In this document: positions 17,411-26,985 of the stretch, piece by piece
Layout of the letters: every line of letters begins with the position of its first letter
Position numbering within the stretch: the first letter of the stretch is position 1
Assembly (NCBI GenBank): GCA_009937255.1
Contig: JAACCT010000089.1
Span: forward strand, 1 to 41,260
Direction of reading: 5' to 3'
Source of the DNA: Dehalococcoidales bacterium
GTDB lineage: Bacteria; Chloroflexota; Dehalococcoidia; Lucifugimonadales; Lucifugimonadaceae
DNA: 41,260 nt
Position numbers and translations under genes: made by a program
The notes under the pieces: generated by a model
Seen by the model: only the letters and a program-made list of their open reading frames with translations
What the model was told of the DNA's origin: nothing
Database searches by the model: none

Positions 17411-20083
17411 TTAAGATTTTTTAGAAACTATTACTAATAAACTTGGAAGAACAAAAACGGAAGAAATTAAAGCTAAGAAGATCATTATGGCAGTAATTTG
17501 ACCAAAACTAGCAAACATTGGCATAGGTGCAAATCCCATAATTGCGAACCCCGCAATACTTGAAATAGCTGATCCGAGTAAAGCTATACCAGTCCCATTT
17601 AATGTTTTTAACAAAGCTGCTTCTTTTGAGTTTTTTCTTAATTCTTCTCTATATCTTTGAGTCAGATGTATTGAAAAGTCTATTCCTACTCCTATCGAAA
17701 TTGCACCTATAGTAGCAGTGACAAGATTTAGAGAGTATCCTCCAAGGTACATAATACCGTATAACCAACTTACAACCAGACCGATTGGCATTACAGTTAT
17801 TAGTGCATATCTTATAGACCTAAATGTTACCAAGAGTACTAAGAAAGAAGCAGCAGCAGCTATTGGTATTGATTTATATAATGAATTTGTTGCAGAAGAT
17901 AGTTCTACTTCTCTTACAAATGGTGAACCTGTAACTCCATATTTTGAGATATAGTTTTTATTTTCAAGATATTTTAATTCATTCTCTAGTTCTTTTCTTG
18001 CAAAACTAGTTATATCTTGACTTGCAGAATCTGGAATACCAACTCTAAATACAGTTGAATAGCCATTAGAAGTTTGTACTAAAGTATACTTAACTCTACT
18101 TGCTGAGTAAAATAATTCACCTTTTTCGTTCATTAATCCTTCGTTTATAAGGGAGTCAAATATTTTTTTATTTTCATTTTTATTACTACCTGAAATATTT
18201 TTAGCTCTAATAAGCGACAATAAATTAGGTTCTATTAATAGTAATTCTCCTCTTTTATCATGAGCTAAAAAATCTTTTTTTTCTAGAGTATCTATTAGAT
18301 AAAAAATATCATTCATAGCTTCAGGGTTTGTTAAATCTCCTTCTATATAAATAACCCCCAATTCTCCGGTAGTATCACCTAGGTGATAGTCTAATTTATC
18401 AAGCCCTACAACAAATTCAGACTCAGAATTGAAAAAATCAGCTACTTCAAAACTGGCTTCAAGCTTAAAGGCTAAAAAAGTAGTATATATTGTGATTAAT
18501 GAAAATAATAAAACAGTTAAATAAGGTCTTTTTGCTGAAAGAATAATTATTTTACTAAACTTTTCTTCTATTTTTATAAATATATTTTTATAATTATTTT
18601 CATTCTCCTTCGTAATTTTAGATTTAGATTTATTAACGATGTATAAGGGAATTAATAAATATACTAGGATATTTATTAGTACCATTAAAATACCATAAAT
18701 TGGAGATAATAATAAAAAAACTATTACTGATCCTCCTGATAAAGCTGCAGACCCAAACGCAAAGCTAGTCCACATATAGATATTTTTATTATTTTTATTA
18801 TCTAAACTTTCAATTTTAGATAATAAAAATGGAGCATATATTCCCAGTACAATATAGGACGCTAAGGTTGCTACTCCAGCAGCAAGCCCGAAATGAACTA
18901 CAGACTCTATTCCCGAAGTTATATTTGATAAAAATGCTATAGCATCACTTATAAAAGCTAAAGTTAATGCAGAACCAACTCCGCCAAAAGCTAGAATGAA
19001 CTTTTTATCATAGCTTATATTGGTATTTTTTTCTTCTTGGTATCTTCTAATTGCATGTACTCCAAAATCTACGCCAAAAGATACCATCGCTATAGGAACA
19101 ATAAAATCTGAAATCAATCCACCTTTTAGCCCAAAAAGATATGAAAACCCCTTTAACCAAATCATTAATGTTGATAATCCTATTCCAACTAAAACTACTG
19201 CCCAGTAAGATCTTAAAGAAAAACCAACGACAGCTATTGCAGCTATAACAGTAAGGGTTATAAATAATGATGATGAAAAACCTTGTCTTTCTCCTTCAAG
19301 ATTAACATCAATTGCTACTCCCCAGACATCCATAGAATTAATTTCATTTTTTAATATATTTAAAACGTTAGTATTAAATTTTTCTTTATCTAAAGTCGTT
19401 TTGTCGCCTGAAATATTAACTCTTTGTGATCCTCCTCCTAAAGATTCATTATTACCTAGCACTGCAATCAAAATTGCAGGAGAAGTCCACCAATCTATTT
19501 CTTTACCATTTATTTTTCTTTTTTCTATATTTGAATGGATACTAATATTTCTTTTAATGTCTTTTAATTTATCTTCTTTAAGTACTTCAGAAATTATTTC
19601 TTTAACTTCATTATTATTAGCAAATTCGAGAGTTTTATTATATTTGGGATCAATAATTAAAATATTATTAACTACGTCAGCAATTGTTAAAATCCCATTT
19701 ACTTGAGCTCCGGTTTCAGAGTCAACATATTTAAACAAATGCTCTGTGTCACGAATAGTTTTTGGGGATAGTTTTTTTTGAGAGTCTTGTTCCCTGAGTT
19801 TTTCCGTTGATTTAAATATTTCATATAAATTATCTTTTGATAGGATATCTTCTCCATTTTTTGTTTCAATAATAAATAATCCAAAATGAACTTCATCTGA
19901 AAATTCTTCTGAAATCTTTAGATCTAGTTCTATTATTGAATTCTTAGGTGAAGTTGATGCATCTCCTCTATATGGAATAAAAAGATATGACAATGTTAAG
20001 CCAATAGTTAGAATTACAAACAGTAAAAAAATTTTTATTGGATTGTTTACGAAAAACCTTGCTGTATTTTCATAAATATTCAT
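17411..20083 (-). CDS. RND/MMPL superfamily exporter
   Basis: 890 residues made of two homologous halves, twelve helices in all. Helix 1 is at ~14-36, a large extracytoplasmic loop at ~40-265, helices at ~270-420; the second half begins with a helix at ~520-540, has a loop at ~545-735 and helices at ~740-887. Each half has the same signature: GVDFGVHAIRRYQEE (~337-351) and GIDFSIHLTQRYREEL (~810-825), typical of the predicted exporters of the RND superfamily (MMPL, HpnN, COG1033). Likely proton-driven export or membrane transport of lipids or hydrophobic compounds; the cargo is not deducible. No adaptor gene is adjacent. Divergent from an MFS gene across 73 bp. Confidence 0.88.
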   Translation of the reverse strand: MNIYENTARFFVNNPIKIFLLFVILTIGLTLSYLFIPYRGDASTSPKNSIIELDLKISEEFSDEVHFGLFIIETKNGEDILSKDNLYEIFKSTEKLREQDSQKKLSPKTIRDTEHLFKYVDSETGAQVNGILTIADVVNNILIIDPKYNKTLEFANNNEVKEIISEVLKEDKLKDIKRNISIHSNIEKRKINGKEIDWWTSPAILIAVLGNNESLGGGSQRVNISGDKTTLDKEKFNTNVLNILKNEINSMDVWGVAIDVNLEGERQGFSSSLFITLTVIAAIAVVGFSLRSYWAVVLVGIGLSTLMIWLKGFSYLFGLKGGLISDFIVPIAMVSFGVDFGVHAIRRYQEEKNTNISYDKKFILAFGGVGSALTLAFISDAIAFLSNITSGIESVVHFGLAAGVATLASYIVLGIYAPFLLSKIESLDNKNNKNIYMWTSFAFGSAALSGGSVIVFLLLSPIYGILMVLINILVYLLIPLYIVNKSKSKITKENENNYKNIFIKIEEKFSKIIILSAKRPYLTVLLFSLITIYTTFLAFKLEASFEVADFFNSESEFVVGLDKLDYHLGDTTGELGVIYIEGDLTNPEAMNDIFYLIDTLEKKDFLAHDKRGELLLIEPNLLSLIRAKNISGSNKNENKKIFDSLINEGLMNEKGELFYSASRVKYTLVQTSNGYSTVFRVGIPDSASQDITSFARKELENELKYLENKNYISKYGVTGSPFVREVELSSATNSLYKSIPIAAAASFLVLLVTFRSIRYALITVMPIGLVVSWLYGIMYLGGYSLNLVTATIGAISIGVGIDFSIHLTQRYREELRKNSKEAALLKTLNGTGIALLGSAISSIAGFAIMGFAPMPMFASFGQITAIMIFLALISSVFVLPSLLVIVSKKS

Positions 20084-20156
20084 ATAATAATTTTAGTATA
20101 AACCTTTAATGTTTATGCTAAATAAAAAAATAATGTTCATTATATTGTAATTACTA

Positions 20157-21425
20157 ATGATTTTAAAAAAAATTTCTAATATTTATTATGGTTGGTTGAT
20201 AGTTGTAGCACTGTTCTTGTCTATGGCTATAGGAATAGGAACTAGGCAGGGGTTTGGAATATTCATAGATATTTGGGAATCTGAGTGGGAAGTTAATGTG
20301 TCATCTATTAGTCTTGCTGCTAGTATTGGATGGCTAGTTAATGGATTAGCAGCACCTATTGTAGGTCAATTATCAGATAAATATGGACCAAAGATAATAT
20401 TAATTTTTTCAGCAATAACTGTATCTATTTCTTCAATTTTAATAGCCACATCATTTAATATAATCACACTTTCAATTTATTATGGACTTCTTTTATCTTT
20501 TGCTACAGCAACAGGTGGGCCAGTAGGAATTTTACTTTCTAAATGGTTTGCTAAAAGACGTGGTGTAGCTATGGGGGCAGTAATGGCTGGAGGATCTATA
20601 GGAAGCTTGTTTTTTATTCCATTATTAACTTTTATTTCTCTAAGTTTTAGTTGGCAACTTGCATGGATTATAATGGGTTTATTTGGTTTTATAGTAGTGG
20701 TGCCTCTTTTTATCTTAGTATTAAAAAATGATCCCTCTGATTTAAAAAATATTCCTACAGATACAATAGGTGAATTTAGTTCAAGTGATATTGAAGAGGG
20801 TCCTCTGTGGGTTGATGAATGGTCAAAAGCTTATAGCTCTAAACCTATGTGGCAACTTTCAATTGGATATTTTGTATGTGGTATAACTACAGCTTCTATT
20901 TCAGTTCATTTTATAAACTGGGCTATTTCTGAAAATATTTCACCCTCTGAAGCAGCATTTTCTTTTGGAGTTTTAAGTGCAGTTAATGGTATTTCTGTTT
21001 TTTGTTCAGGATATTTTTCAGATAAATTTGAAAGAAGATATATTTTATCTATGGTGTATTTTGTAAGAGGTATAGCATTTCTTGCACTTCTGTTACTTTC
21101 TGGTCAGTTAGCTCTATGGGCTTTCGCAATTATTGGAGGTTTGTCTTGGTTAGCAACAGTACCATTAACTACAGCTCTTACATCCGAAATATATGGGTAC
21201 AAAAAACTAGGATCTTTAGTTGGGCTGATCAATATGTCGCATCAAATTGGAGGAGCTGGCTCAGTTATTTTATTTGGTATAGTTTTTGATTATTATGGTA
21301 ATTATGATTTAGGTCTATGGGTAGGGGTTATTACTTTGCTAATTGCATCGATAGCTTCTTTTACAATAAATGAAAGAAAATTCTCTTCAAGATTTTATGA
21401 TAAAAAAGCTAATCAATTGAGTTGA
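20157..21425 (+). CDS. MFS transporter, OFA/monocarboxylate-carrier-like
   Basis: 422 residues with twelve predicted helices. It opens with IYYGWLIVVALFLSMAIG, the YGW-type start of the OFA branch, and has QLSDKYGPK in the loop between helices 2 and 3 (MFS motif A). A central polar loop (~200-230) separates the halves. It probably imports a small organic acid across the inner membrane. The ORF is coupled to a one-helix protein (TGATG overlap), and a zinc dehydrogenase follows. TATATT at 20141-20146 is 10 nt before the ATG, with no clear Shine-Dalgarno. Confidence 0.88.
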   Translation: MILKKISNIYYGWLIVVALFLSMAIGIGTRQGFGIFIDIWESEWEVNVSSISLAASIGWLVNGLAAPIVGQLSDKYGPKIILIFSAITVSISSILIATSFNIITLSIYYGLLLSFATATGGPVGILLSKWFAKRRGVAMGAVMAGGSIGSLFFIPLLTFISLSFSWQLAWIIMGLFGFIVVVPLFILVLKNDPSDLKNIPTDTIGEFSSSDIEEGPLWVDEWSKAYSSKPMWQLSIGYFVCGITTASISVHFINWAISENISPSEAAFSFGVLSAVNGISVFCSGYFSDKFERRYILSMVYFVRGIAFLALLLLSGQLALWAFAIIGGLSWLATVPLTTALTSEIYGYKKLGSLVGLINMSHQIGGAGSVILFGIVFDYYGNYDLGLWVGVITLLIASIASFTINERKFSSRFYDKKANQLS

Positions 21426-21619
21426 TGTTTTTTTATTCAAAACCTGAAAAAACTTTCTATAACCATCATGGAGATTCTATAAACCCTGATTTTGCAAAAT
21501 GGATTGTAGATTTTATATCTAGCTTCTCTGATTTTTTTTGGATAATAGTTTTTACTATTGGATTTATTATTATATTATTTTTAGTCACATTGATTTTATT
21601 TCTTTCTAGAAAAAATTAA
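21425..21619 (+). CDS. Small one-helix membrane protein, function unknown
   Basis: 64 residues. ATG 21425 overlaps the stop of the MFS gene (TGATG); a TTG at 21422 is an alternative. A polar, aromatic N-terminal half (~1-25, with NHHGDS) precedes one strong membrane helix (~36-60, IIVFTIGFIIILFLVTLILFL) and a short basic tail SRKN. The exact coupling suggests an accessory subunit of the MFS carrier, but no family is recognised. Confidence 0.65.
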   Translation: MFFYSKPEKTFYNHHGDSINPDFAKWIVDFISSFSDFFWIIVFTIGFIIILFLVTLILFLSRKN

Positions 21620-21625
21620 AATCAA

Positions 21626-21644
21626 TGATAAGTTGTAATTATCA
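21626..21644. promoter_or_regulatory. Palindrome TGATAA-N7-TTATCA, candidate operator
   Basis: A perfect 6-bp dyad around a 7-nt spacer between the one-helix gene and the Shine-Dalgarno (GGAG, 21656-21659) of the dehydrogenase. The size fits a dimeric repressor site, but in A+T-rich DNA a chance match is possible. Confidence 0.35.
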
Positions 21645-21664
21645 ATTAGTTAATTGGAGTAATT

Positions 21665-22717
21665 ATGATTAATAGAGATTCAATAATAGGAGCATTGGAT
21701 GATGGAAACGGAAATTATATACCTCAAGACATACCTTTCCCTGAGATATTTGAAGGATCTGCAATCATAGATATTAAAGCATCAGGAATTTGTGGCTCTG
21801 ATTTACATATGACTAATGAAAGAAATCAACCACAATCTATTCCAAGTGGACATGAGATTGCGGGTGAAATACTCGAACTTCCAAAATCTTATTATGGTAG
21901 TTTAAATATTGGTGATAGAGTAGCTATTGATAATATTGGGGCTGGAAAGGCATGTGGTACTTGTTATTTTTGTAATTATGGTCAATTTAGACATTGCATG
22001 AATCAGTCACCAGAAACTGGAGGTGGCTTTTCTCAATTTATAACCAGAAAACCAAAAGGTTTATTTAAAATTTCTGACGAAATGGATTGGAATGATGGTG
22101 CTTTAGTTGAGCCTATGGCTGTTTCGGTTCATGGATTTAGATTTGCAAATTTTTTACCAGGGGAAAATGTAGCTATTGTTGGTTCATCCACTATAGGCTT
22201 ATCTTCTATTGCAGTTGCTAGAGCTTTTGGTGCAAAAACTATTATTGCTTCTGCAAAATATGATCAACAAGCTGAAGCAGCAAAAAAGATGGGTGCTGAT
22301 ATAGTAGTTTCTTCTGAACCTGGAGAACTTGAAAATGAGTGTTTTGAAAGAACTAATGGGGTTGGAGTTGATGTAGTGGTAGAAACTATAGGGGGAACTT
22401 CAAATTCTCCTCTTGTACAAGCAGCACAATGTGTTAAAAATACAGGTAAAGTAATTGTTCTTGGAGGATTTAGAAATCCAGTTGAGGTTGATTTTTTACA
22501 ACCTATGATCAAAGAAATAAGTTTTATTCCAGCTACTTGTTATGCAAATATAAATGGGAAGCACGATTTTGAAATAGCTTCAGACATATTATCTAATGGT
22601 AACCATCCTTATAAAAAAATTGTAACTCATCAATATGAATTAGAAGACATACAAGAAGGATTTAAAACTGCATATGACAAGACTTCAGGCTCAATAAAAG
22701 TTCATGTAATGCAATAA
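21665..22717 (+). CDS. Zinc-dependent dehydrogenase, sorbitol/threonine dehydrogenase-like
   Basis: 350 residues of the MDR superfamily. Catalytic zinc ligands are C43 (GICGSDLHM), H63-E64 (SGHEIAG) and E149 (LVEPMAVSVHG). The structural zinc Cys are C97, C100, C103 and C111 (CGTCYFCNYGQFRHC). The nucleotide motif is degenerate (VGSSTIGLS, ~172-180). The Glu ligand and overall layout match polyol and threonine dehydrogenases, which use NAD(P) to oxidise a secondary alcohol. ATG is preceded by GGAG at 5 nt. Together with the upstream MFS gene it suggests uptake and oxidation of a polyol or hydroxy acid. Confidence 0.9.
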   Translation: MINRDSIIGALDDGNGNYIPQDIPFPEIFEGSAIIDIKASGICGSDLHMTNERNQPQSIPSGHEIAGEILELPKSYYGSLNIGDRVAIDNIGAGKACGTCYFCNYGQFRHCMNQSPETGGGFSQFITRKPKGLFKISDEMDWNDGALVEPMAVSVHGFRFANFLPGENVAIVGSSTIGLSSIAVARAFGAKTIIASAKYDQQAEAAKKMGADIVVSSEPGELENECFERTNGVGVDVVVETIGGTSNSPLVQAAQCVKNTGKVIVLGGFRNPVEVDFLQPMIKEISFIPATCYANINGKHDFEIASDILSNGNHPYKKIVTHQYELEDIQEGFKTAYDKTSGSIKVHVMQ

Positions 22718-22729
22718 TTTTCTATAGAG

Positions 22730-23386
22730 TTACTTTTTTGAAATAACCTTAATTAATCTTCTTAGTGTAACACTCCATCCTACTAATGCGCTTAATGCTA
22801 TAGATAATGGTTCTCCTGGAACACCTTTTGACCAATTTTCTATATTATCAACTGAATCAAAAAGTATAAATTTATATAATTCTTCAATTGTGCCTACTAG
22901 AGCAACAATAGTGACTAATCCAAAGAAAATCGTACCTGAAAAAACTAGAACTTTAAATACAAGATCACTTGATTTATCATCACTAATATTTTTGTCATTT
23001 TTTGATTGGAGATATACGTGAACTGCAAAAATTATACCACTTATAATTGATGTTGTTATTCCAGTAAAAAGGCTTGCAGCTATACTCCCATCTAGCATTT
23101 CTATTAATTCTTGATCATCAAGCCTAGAATTATAAGTTGTCATTTGGAAGCTGAATGATTCTCCAAATATCATAGCAAAAACTGCTTGAAGAATTCTAGA
23201 TAGACCAGCTAGGCAAAATACTCCACCAGATATTAATCTAACGAAATAAAAATATCCATTTAAAGATACATCAAAGTTAACCTTAACTCCAGAATTTTTA
23301 AATGCATATCCTATAAGAAATATTATTCCGCTGACAATTAATATTGCAAATAAAAAACCTATTGCAATGCCTATAAAATCAAACAT
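22730..23386 (-). CDS. Integral membrane protein of unknown function
   Basis: 218 residues with about five predicted membrane helices: ~4-27, ~45-72, ~100-125, ~145-167 and ~190-208. The polar loop ~75-98 (TTYNSRLDDQELIEML) and the segment ~126-142 (QSKNDKNISDDKSS) are hydrophilic. It could be distantly related to DUF5671-type membrane proteins, which I cannot confirm. GGAGG 5 nt before the ATG is one of the best ribosome sites in the window. Transcribed alone; its stop is 12 bp from the convergent dehydrogenase. Confidence 0.75.
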   Translation of the reverse strand: MFDFIGIAIGFLFAILIVSGIIFLIGYAFKNSGVKVNFDVSLNGYFYFVRLISGGVFCLAGLSRILQAVFAMIFGESFSFQMTTYNSRLDDQELIEMLDGSIAASLFTGITTSIISGIIFAVHVYLQSKNDKNISDDKSSDLVFKVLVFSGTIFFGLVTIVALVGTIEELYKFILFDSVDNIENWSKGVPGEPLSIALSALVGWSVTLRRLIKVISKK

Positions 23387-23487
23387 TGAACCTCCAAAAA
23401 ATATCTTTATTTTTTCAAGATTCTATACCAATCTGTCCAAGATTATAATTGAGATATAAAGTTTTTTAGTATACTTTATGATGGCTT

Positions 23488-23679
23488 ATGAAAAATAAAA
23501 TTAAAGTTTTAGAAGATAAAAATAGAGTTATTGATCCTTGGGAAGATTATATAAACCAAGATTATGATAATTTGACTAAATTTCAAAAAATTTTTCGTCC
23601 TTTATTTATTATTATGATAATTTCTTCTTTATTTATTTTTATTATCGGTTACTTATTGGTTAAGACTGGACAATGGTAA
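23488..23679 (+). CDS. Small one-helix membrane protein ahead of a Na/Ca-type antiporter
   Basis: 63 residues: a charged N-terminal half (~1-35, with DPWEDYINQDYDN) then one membrane helix (~37-58, LFIIMIISSLFIFIIGYLLV) and a short tail. It ends 5 nt before the antiporter ATG, so the two are co-translated and it may be an accessory subunit. No family recognised. TATACT at 23470-23475 with TTGAGA at 23449-23454 (15-nt spacing) is a possible promoter, leaving a leader of only a few bases. Confidence 0.65.
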   Translation: MKNKIKVLEDKNRVIDPWEDYINQDYDNLTKFQKIFRPLFIIMIISSLFIFIIGYLLVKTGQW

Positions 23680-23684
23680 ATTAG

Positions 23685-24662
23685 ATGGATGCTTTAACAC
23701 TTAATATAATTATTTTTGCAATTAGTGCAGTATCAACTATAGTTTTTGGTAGCTATTTAGCAAAATATGGAGATGTTTTAGCATCTATTACAGGTCTAGG
23801 CAGAATATTCGTAGGAAGTATTTTAGTAGCTTTAGCAACGTCACTTCCAGAGCTTTCAGCAAATATATCTGCAGTATTACTTGATCCTCCTAACCCCGCA
23901 CTAGCATTAGGAGATATTTTAGGATCAAATATGGTTAATATGCTTATCTTTGGTTCTATTGCGCTTATTTTTGGTGGCAAAACAGTTATAGATCAGATTT
24001 CTAGCAGCCAAATTTATCTAGCATCTTTATCGATCTTTATGACAATCGTAGTTCTTTTAGTTGCTTTAATTAATTTTTCATATTCATTTTTTAATGTTGG
24101 GTTATCATCACTAATAATAATTATTTTTTATATAGTTGGATTACGTTTTACTTACACTTTGAAACCGGATGAAGAATCTGAAGATGAAGAAGTAGAAATA
24201 TCAGCTAAGAAAGCATGGATTTATTTTATATCAATTTCAGTAGGGGTAATTTTGTCAGGATACTTCTTAGCTTATAGTGTTGATAATATATCTCATGAAA
24301 CTGGAGTGGCATCAAGCACATTAGGAATAATTGTTTCATCAATAGTAACATCTATGCCAGAAGCCTCAGCCTTTTTTGCTTCGGTTAGATTAAAGGCAGC
24401 AGACTTAGGTATTGCTGGATTATTTGGTAGTTGTGTATTTAATGTGACTATTATTTTTTATACAGATATTTTTTATGTTGGAAATATTGTTAAAGAGTTT
24501 GAAAATGCACATATAATTGCCACTATTACAGGCCTATTACTTATTTCTTTGGCTGGACTAGCGGTATACCTAAAATCTAAAGCTCGAAGATTAGTAATAA
24601 ACTCAGTACTAAGTTCTATAGTTATAGTTTATGCACTAGGGATAATTCTGATTACAACATAG
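23685..24662 (+). CDS. Sodium/calcium exchanger-type antiporter (CaCA family)
   Basis: 325 residues with about ten helices in two inverted halves. The alpha-1 repeat has GSILVALATSLPELSAN (44-60) and GDILGSNMVN (76-85); the alpha-2 repeat has SSIVTSMPEASAFF and GIAGLFGSCVFN. These supply the ion-binding Glu/Ser/Asn. An acidic cytosolic loop (~150-162, DEESEDEEVE) lies between the halves and may bind cations. It exchanges Na+ or H+ for Ca2+ (or another divalent cation) at the inner membrane. Closest by pattern to bacterial YrbG. Its stop is 1 nt from the convergent dehydrogenase stop. Confidence 0.9.
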   Translation: MDALTLNIIIFAISAVSTIVFGSYLAKYGDVLASITGLGRIFVGSILVALATSLPELSANISAVLLDPPNPALALGDILGSNMVNMLIFGSIALIFGGKTVIDQISSSQIYLASLSIFMTIVVLLVALINFSYSFFNVGLSSLIIIIFYIVGLRFTYTLKPDEESEDEEVEISAKKAWIYFISISVGVILSGYFLAYSVDNISHETGVASSTLGIIVSSIVTSMPEASAFFASVRLKAADLGIAGLFGSCVFNVTIIFYTDIFYVGNIVKEFENAHIIATITGLLLISLAGLAVYLKSKARRLVINSVLSSIVIVYALGIILITT

Positions 24663-24663
24663 A

Positions 24664-25767
24664 TCAGATTGTAAAATCAATAATACCTCTTCCATCTTTA
24701 CCTGACTCTAGGTCATGATAAGCCTCATTGACTTTTTCTAATGGATATTTTCTTTCTATTACAGAATTTATATCTAATTTACCAGATCTATAAAAATCCA
24801 CAATTCTTTCAAATGTAACGTGAGGAGAAACTGATCCATAGTATGATCCTACTAATGTTTTATGGTCTCTTACCATATCTACAAGGTCTATATTAGCAGT
24901 GACACCGATTGGAGCTAAACCAATTATTACTCCTGTGCCGCCTTTTTTTAATGATTTCATCATAGTCTCTGTTGTTACAGGACTTCCAAAAGCATCAAAT
25001 CCAAAATCTACACCTTGTCCATTTGTAATCTCAAGTATTTTTTCAGCAGCATTTTCTGACTTTGAATTTACTGTATGTGTTGCGCCAAATTTATAGCTAA
25101 ATTCAAGTTTACTATCTAAAATATCTACTGCTATAATTTTCGAAGAATTCATAAGGCTGCCTCCTAAAATACTATTAAGCCCTACACCTCCTGTTCCAAA
25201 AACAGCAATTGTGGCTCCAGGAAATATATTAGGTTGATTTATTACTCCACCTACACCAGTAGTAACAGAGCAACCAATTAGACAAGCTACATCAATAGGA
25301 ACATCATCATCTATCTTAAAGCAAGCATTTTCTGGGATTATGATCTCTTCAGCGAATACGCCAAGTTTAGCCATCTGATGTATATCATTATTATTTTCGT
25401 CTTTAAGTCTGAAAGTTCCATCATATTGTTTGGTTCCCGTTAATCTATTTGTGTCACATAAATTTCCTAATCCACTTCTACATGAATTACATGATCCACA
25501 GCTTGCAACAAATGATAAAATACATCTGTCACCTTTACTTACAGAAGTAACATTTTCACCAATGTCTTCTATGATTCCAGCTCCTTCATGACCTACAACG
25601 ATTGGCATAGGAAAGCTTGTTTCACCTTTCATTATATGATGATCAGATGCACATACTCCAGCAGCTAACATTTTTACCTTAACTTCATTACTTTTTGGAG
25701 ATTCTTGATCAAGGTCCTTAATAACCATTGGTTTATTAGGTTCATATAAAACTGCTGCTTTTACCAT
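24664..25767 (-). CDS. Zinc-dependent alcohol dehydrogenase, class III-like
   Basis: 367 residues of the MDR superfamily. Catalytic zinc ligands: C39 (GVCASDHH), H60-E61 (VGHEGAG) and C166 (LIGCSVTTGVGG). Structural zinc: C90, C93, C96, C104 (CGSCNSCRSGLGNLC). NAD motif GTGGVG (191-196) followed by an acidic VDILD end, favouring NAD. The layout with TGVGGVINQ matches class III and NDMA-type ADHs, which oxidise primary alcohols or hydroxymethyl adducts. AAGGAA precedes the ATG. It is the last gene of the enolase-MFS-dehydrogenase operon, 12 bp after the MFS gene. Confidence 0.9.
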   Translation of the reverse strand: MVKAAVLYEPNKPMVIKDLDQESPKSNEVKVKMLAAGVCASDHHIMKGETSFPMPIVVGHEGAGIIEDIGENVTSVSKGDRCILSFVASCGSCNSCRSGLGNLCDTNRLTGTKQYDGTFRLKDENNNDIHQMAKLGVFAEEIIIPENACFKIDDDVPIDVACLIGCSVTTGVGGVINQPNIFPGATIAVFGTGGVGLNSILGGSLMNSSKIIAVDILDSKLEFSYKFGATHTVNSKSENAAEKILEITNGQGVDFGFDAFGSPVTTETMMKSLKKGGTGVIIGLAPIGVTANIDLVDMVRDHKTLVGSYYGSVSPHVTFERIVDFYRSGKLDINSVIERKYPLEKVNEAYHDLESGKDGRGIIDFTI

Positions 25768-25779
25768 ATTATTATTTCC

Positions 25780-26985
25780 TTATTTAGATTTTATTCTTAC
25801 AAATATAAAACACATAACTGAGATTATTAATAGTAATTCTACTAGATTAAAAGCCAAATTATATGATTTATACTTGTCAAAGATAATTCCAGAGATAATG
25901 GGGCCAACTATTACAGGTATTGCTACTGGCATTTGCAATGTACCAAAAATAGAAGAATATTTTTTGAGCCCAAATAACTCTGTGGTAGTTGATGGGCCAA
26001 GTACACCCATTGCTCCTATTCCTAACCCCATTAGGCCAGATCCTATCCATAAATAAGTAAGATTTTCAGATAAAATCAATTGAATTCCTATCATTTGTAA
26101 AATAACTACAATAATCAAAATAAATCTGGAAGGAATTAAGTCACTGAGCCATCCACTAATTAATTTACTTATTACTGCAAAAACTCCAAATACTGACATC
26201 ATGGATGAAGCTAAGGTAGAACTTATACCTTGTGAGATAAAATGAGGAACTAGTTGTATGACTACTGTTGTTCTTGCAAATTGTTGTAAAGTCATTCCTG
26301 CAGCTAAAAACCAAAATGCATAAGTTCTAAGAGCCTCTTTAACTTCATAGTCTTTTTCATAATTATTTTTACTATTAGCACTATTAATTTTTGAAATATT
26401 ATAATTTTTATCATCTCTAATACATAATAAAACTAAAATCATTACAATAAATGTAGCTATAGCCAGAACAAAAAAAGCTATTCTCCAACCTGAGGATATA
26501 ATTAAAAAAGTGGCTATAGGTACAGAAATAACCGCTGAAAAATTATTTCCAGCCATAATAAAACCAATCATTCTCCCCCTAATTTTTGGAAACCAAATCC
26601 CCATCAATTTACCTAAAGGAAGTTGAGTAGCTCCAGGAATTCCAACATATAAAAGAATACTAGATAAATAAAGCTGCCAAAGATGATTCATTGAGCCTCT
26701 TAATAAAAAACCAATTGTAATAACAAAAAGTGACAAAGCCATTATTTTCATTGATCCAAACTTATCTAAAAATCTACCAGCTATAGGTGCAATAAGAGAA
26801 CTTGCAATACCTAAAGAAATAGATATATTTATTTCAGTTCTTGACCAACCAAATTCTTGCTCAAGAGGGATAACAAATGCTTGAAAGGCATATTGTATTA
26901 ATCCTATAGAAACTCCTACTGATAAAAAAGTTGTACTTGCAATATACCATTTTCTATATTCTAATTTTATTAGATCTAAGCTCAT
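25780..26985 (-). CDS. MFS transporter in a sugar-acid operon
   Basis: 401 residues, twelve predicted helices, with motif A-like GRFLDKFGS between helices 2 and 3 and a polar central loop (~190-215). It lacks the YGW start of the other two MFS proteins but has the EFGWSRTEI stretch common to monocarboxylate porters. Overlaps the enolase-superfamily gene upstream by 4 nt and precedes the zinc dehydrogenase by 12 bp. The context argues for uptake of the sugar acid handled by that enolase, as in RhmT- or GudP-type systems (inference). Confidence 0.87.
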   Translation of the reverse strand: MSLDLIKLEYRKWYIASTTFLSVGVSIGLIQYAFQAFVIPLEQEFGWSRTEINISISLGIASSLIAPIAGRFLDKFGSMKIMALSLFVITIGFLLRGSMNHLWQLYLSSILLYVGIPGATQLPLGKLMGIWFPKIRGRMIGFIMAGNNFSAVISVPIATFLIISSGWRIAFFVLAIATFIVMILVLLCIRDDKNYNISKINSANSKNNYEKDYEVKEALRTYAFWFLAAGMTLQQFARTTVVIQLVPHFISQGISSTLASSMMSVFGVFAVISKLISGWLSDLIPSRFILIIVVILQMIGIQLILSENLTYLWIGSGLMGLGIGAMGVLGPSTTTELFGLKKYSSIFGTLQMPVAIPVIVGPIISGIIFDKYKSYNLAFNLVELLLIISVMCFIFVRIKSK

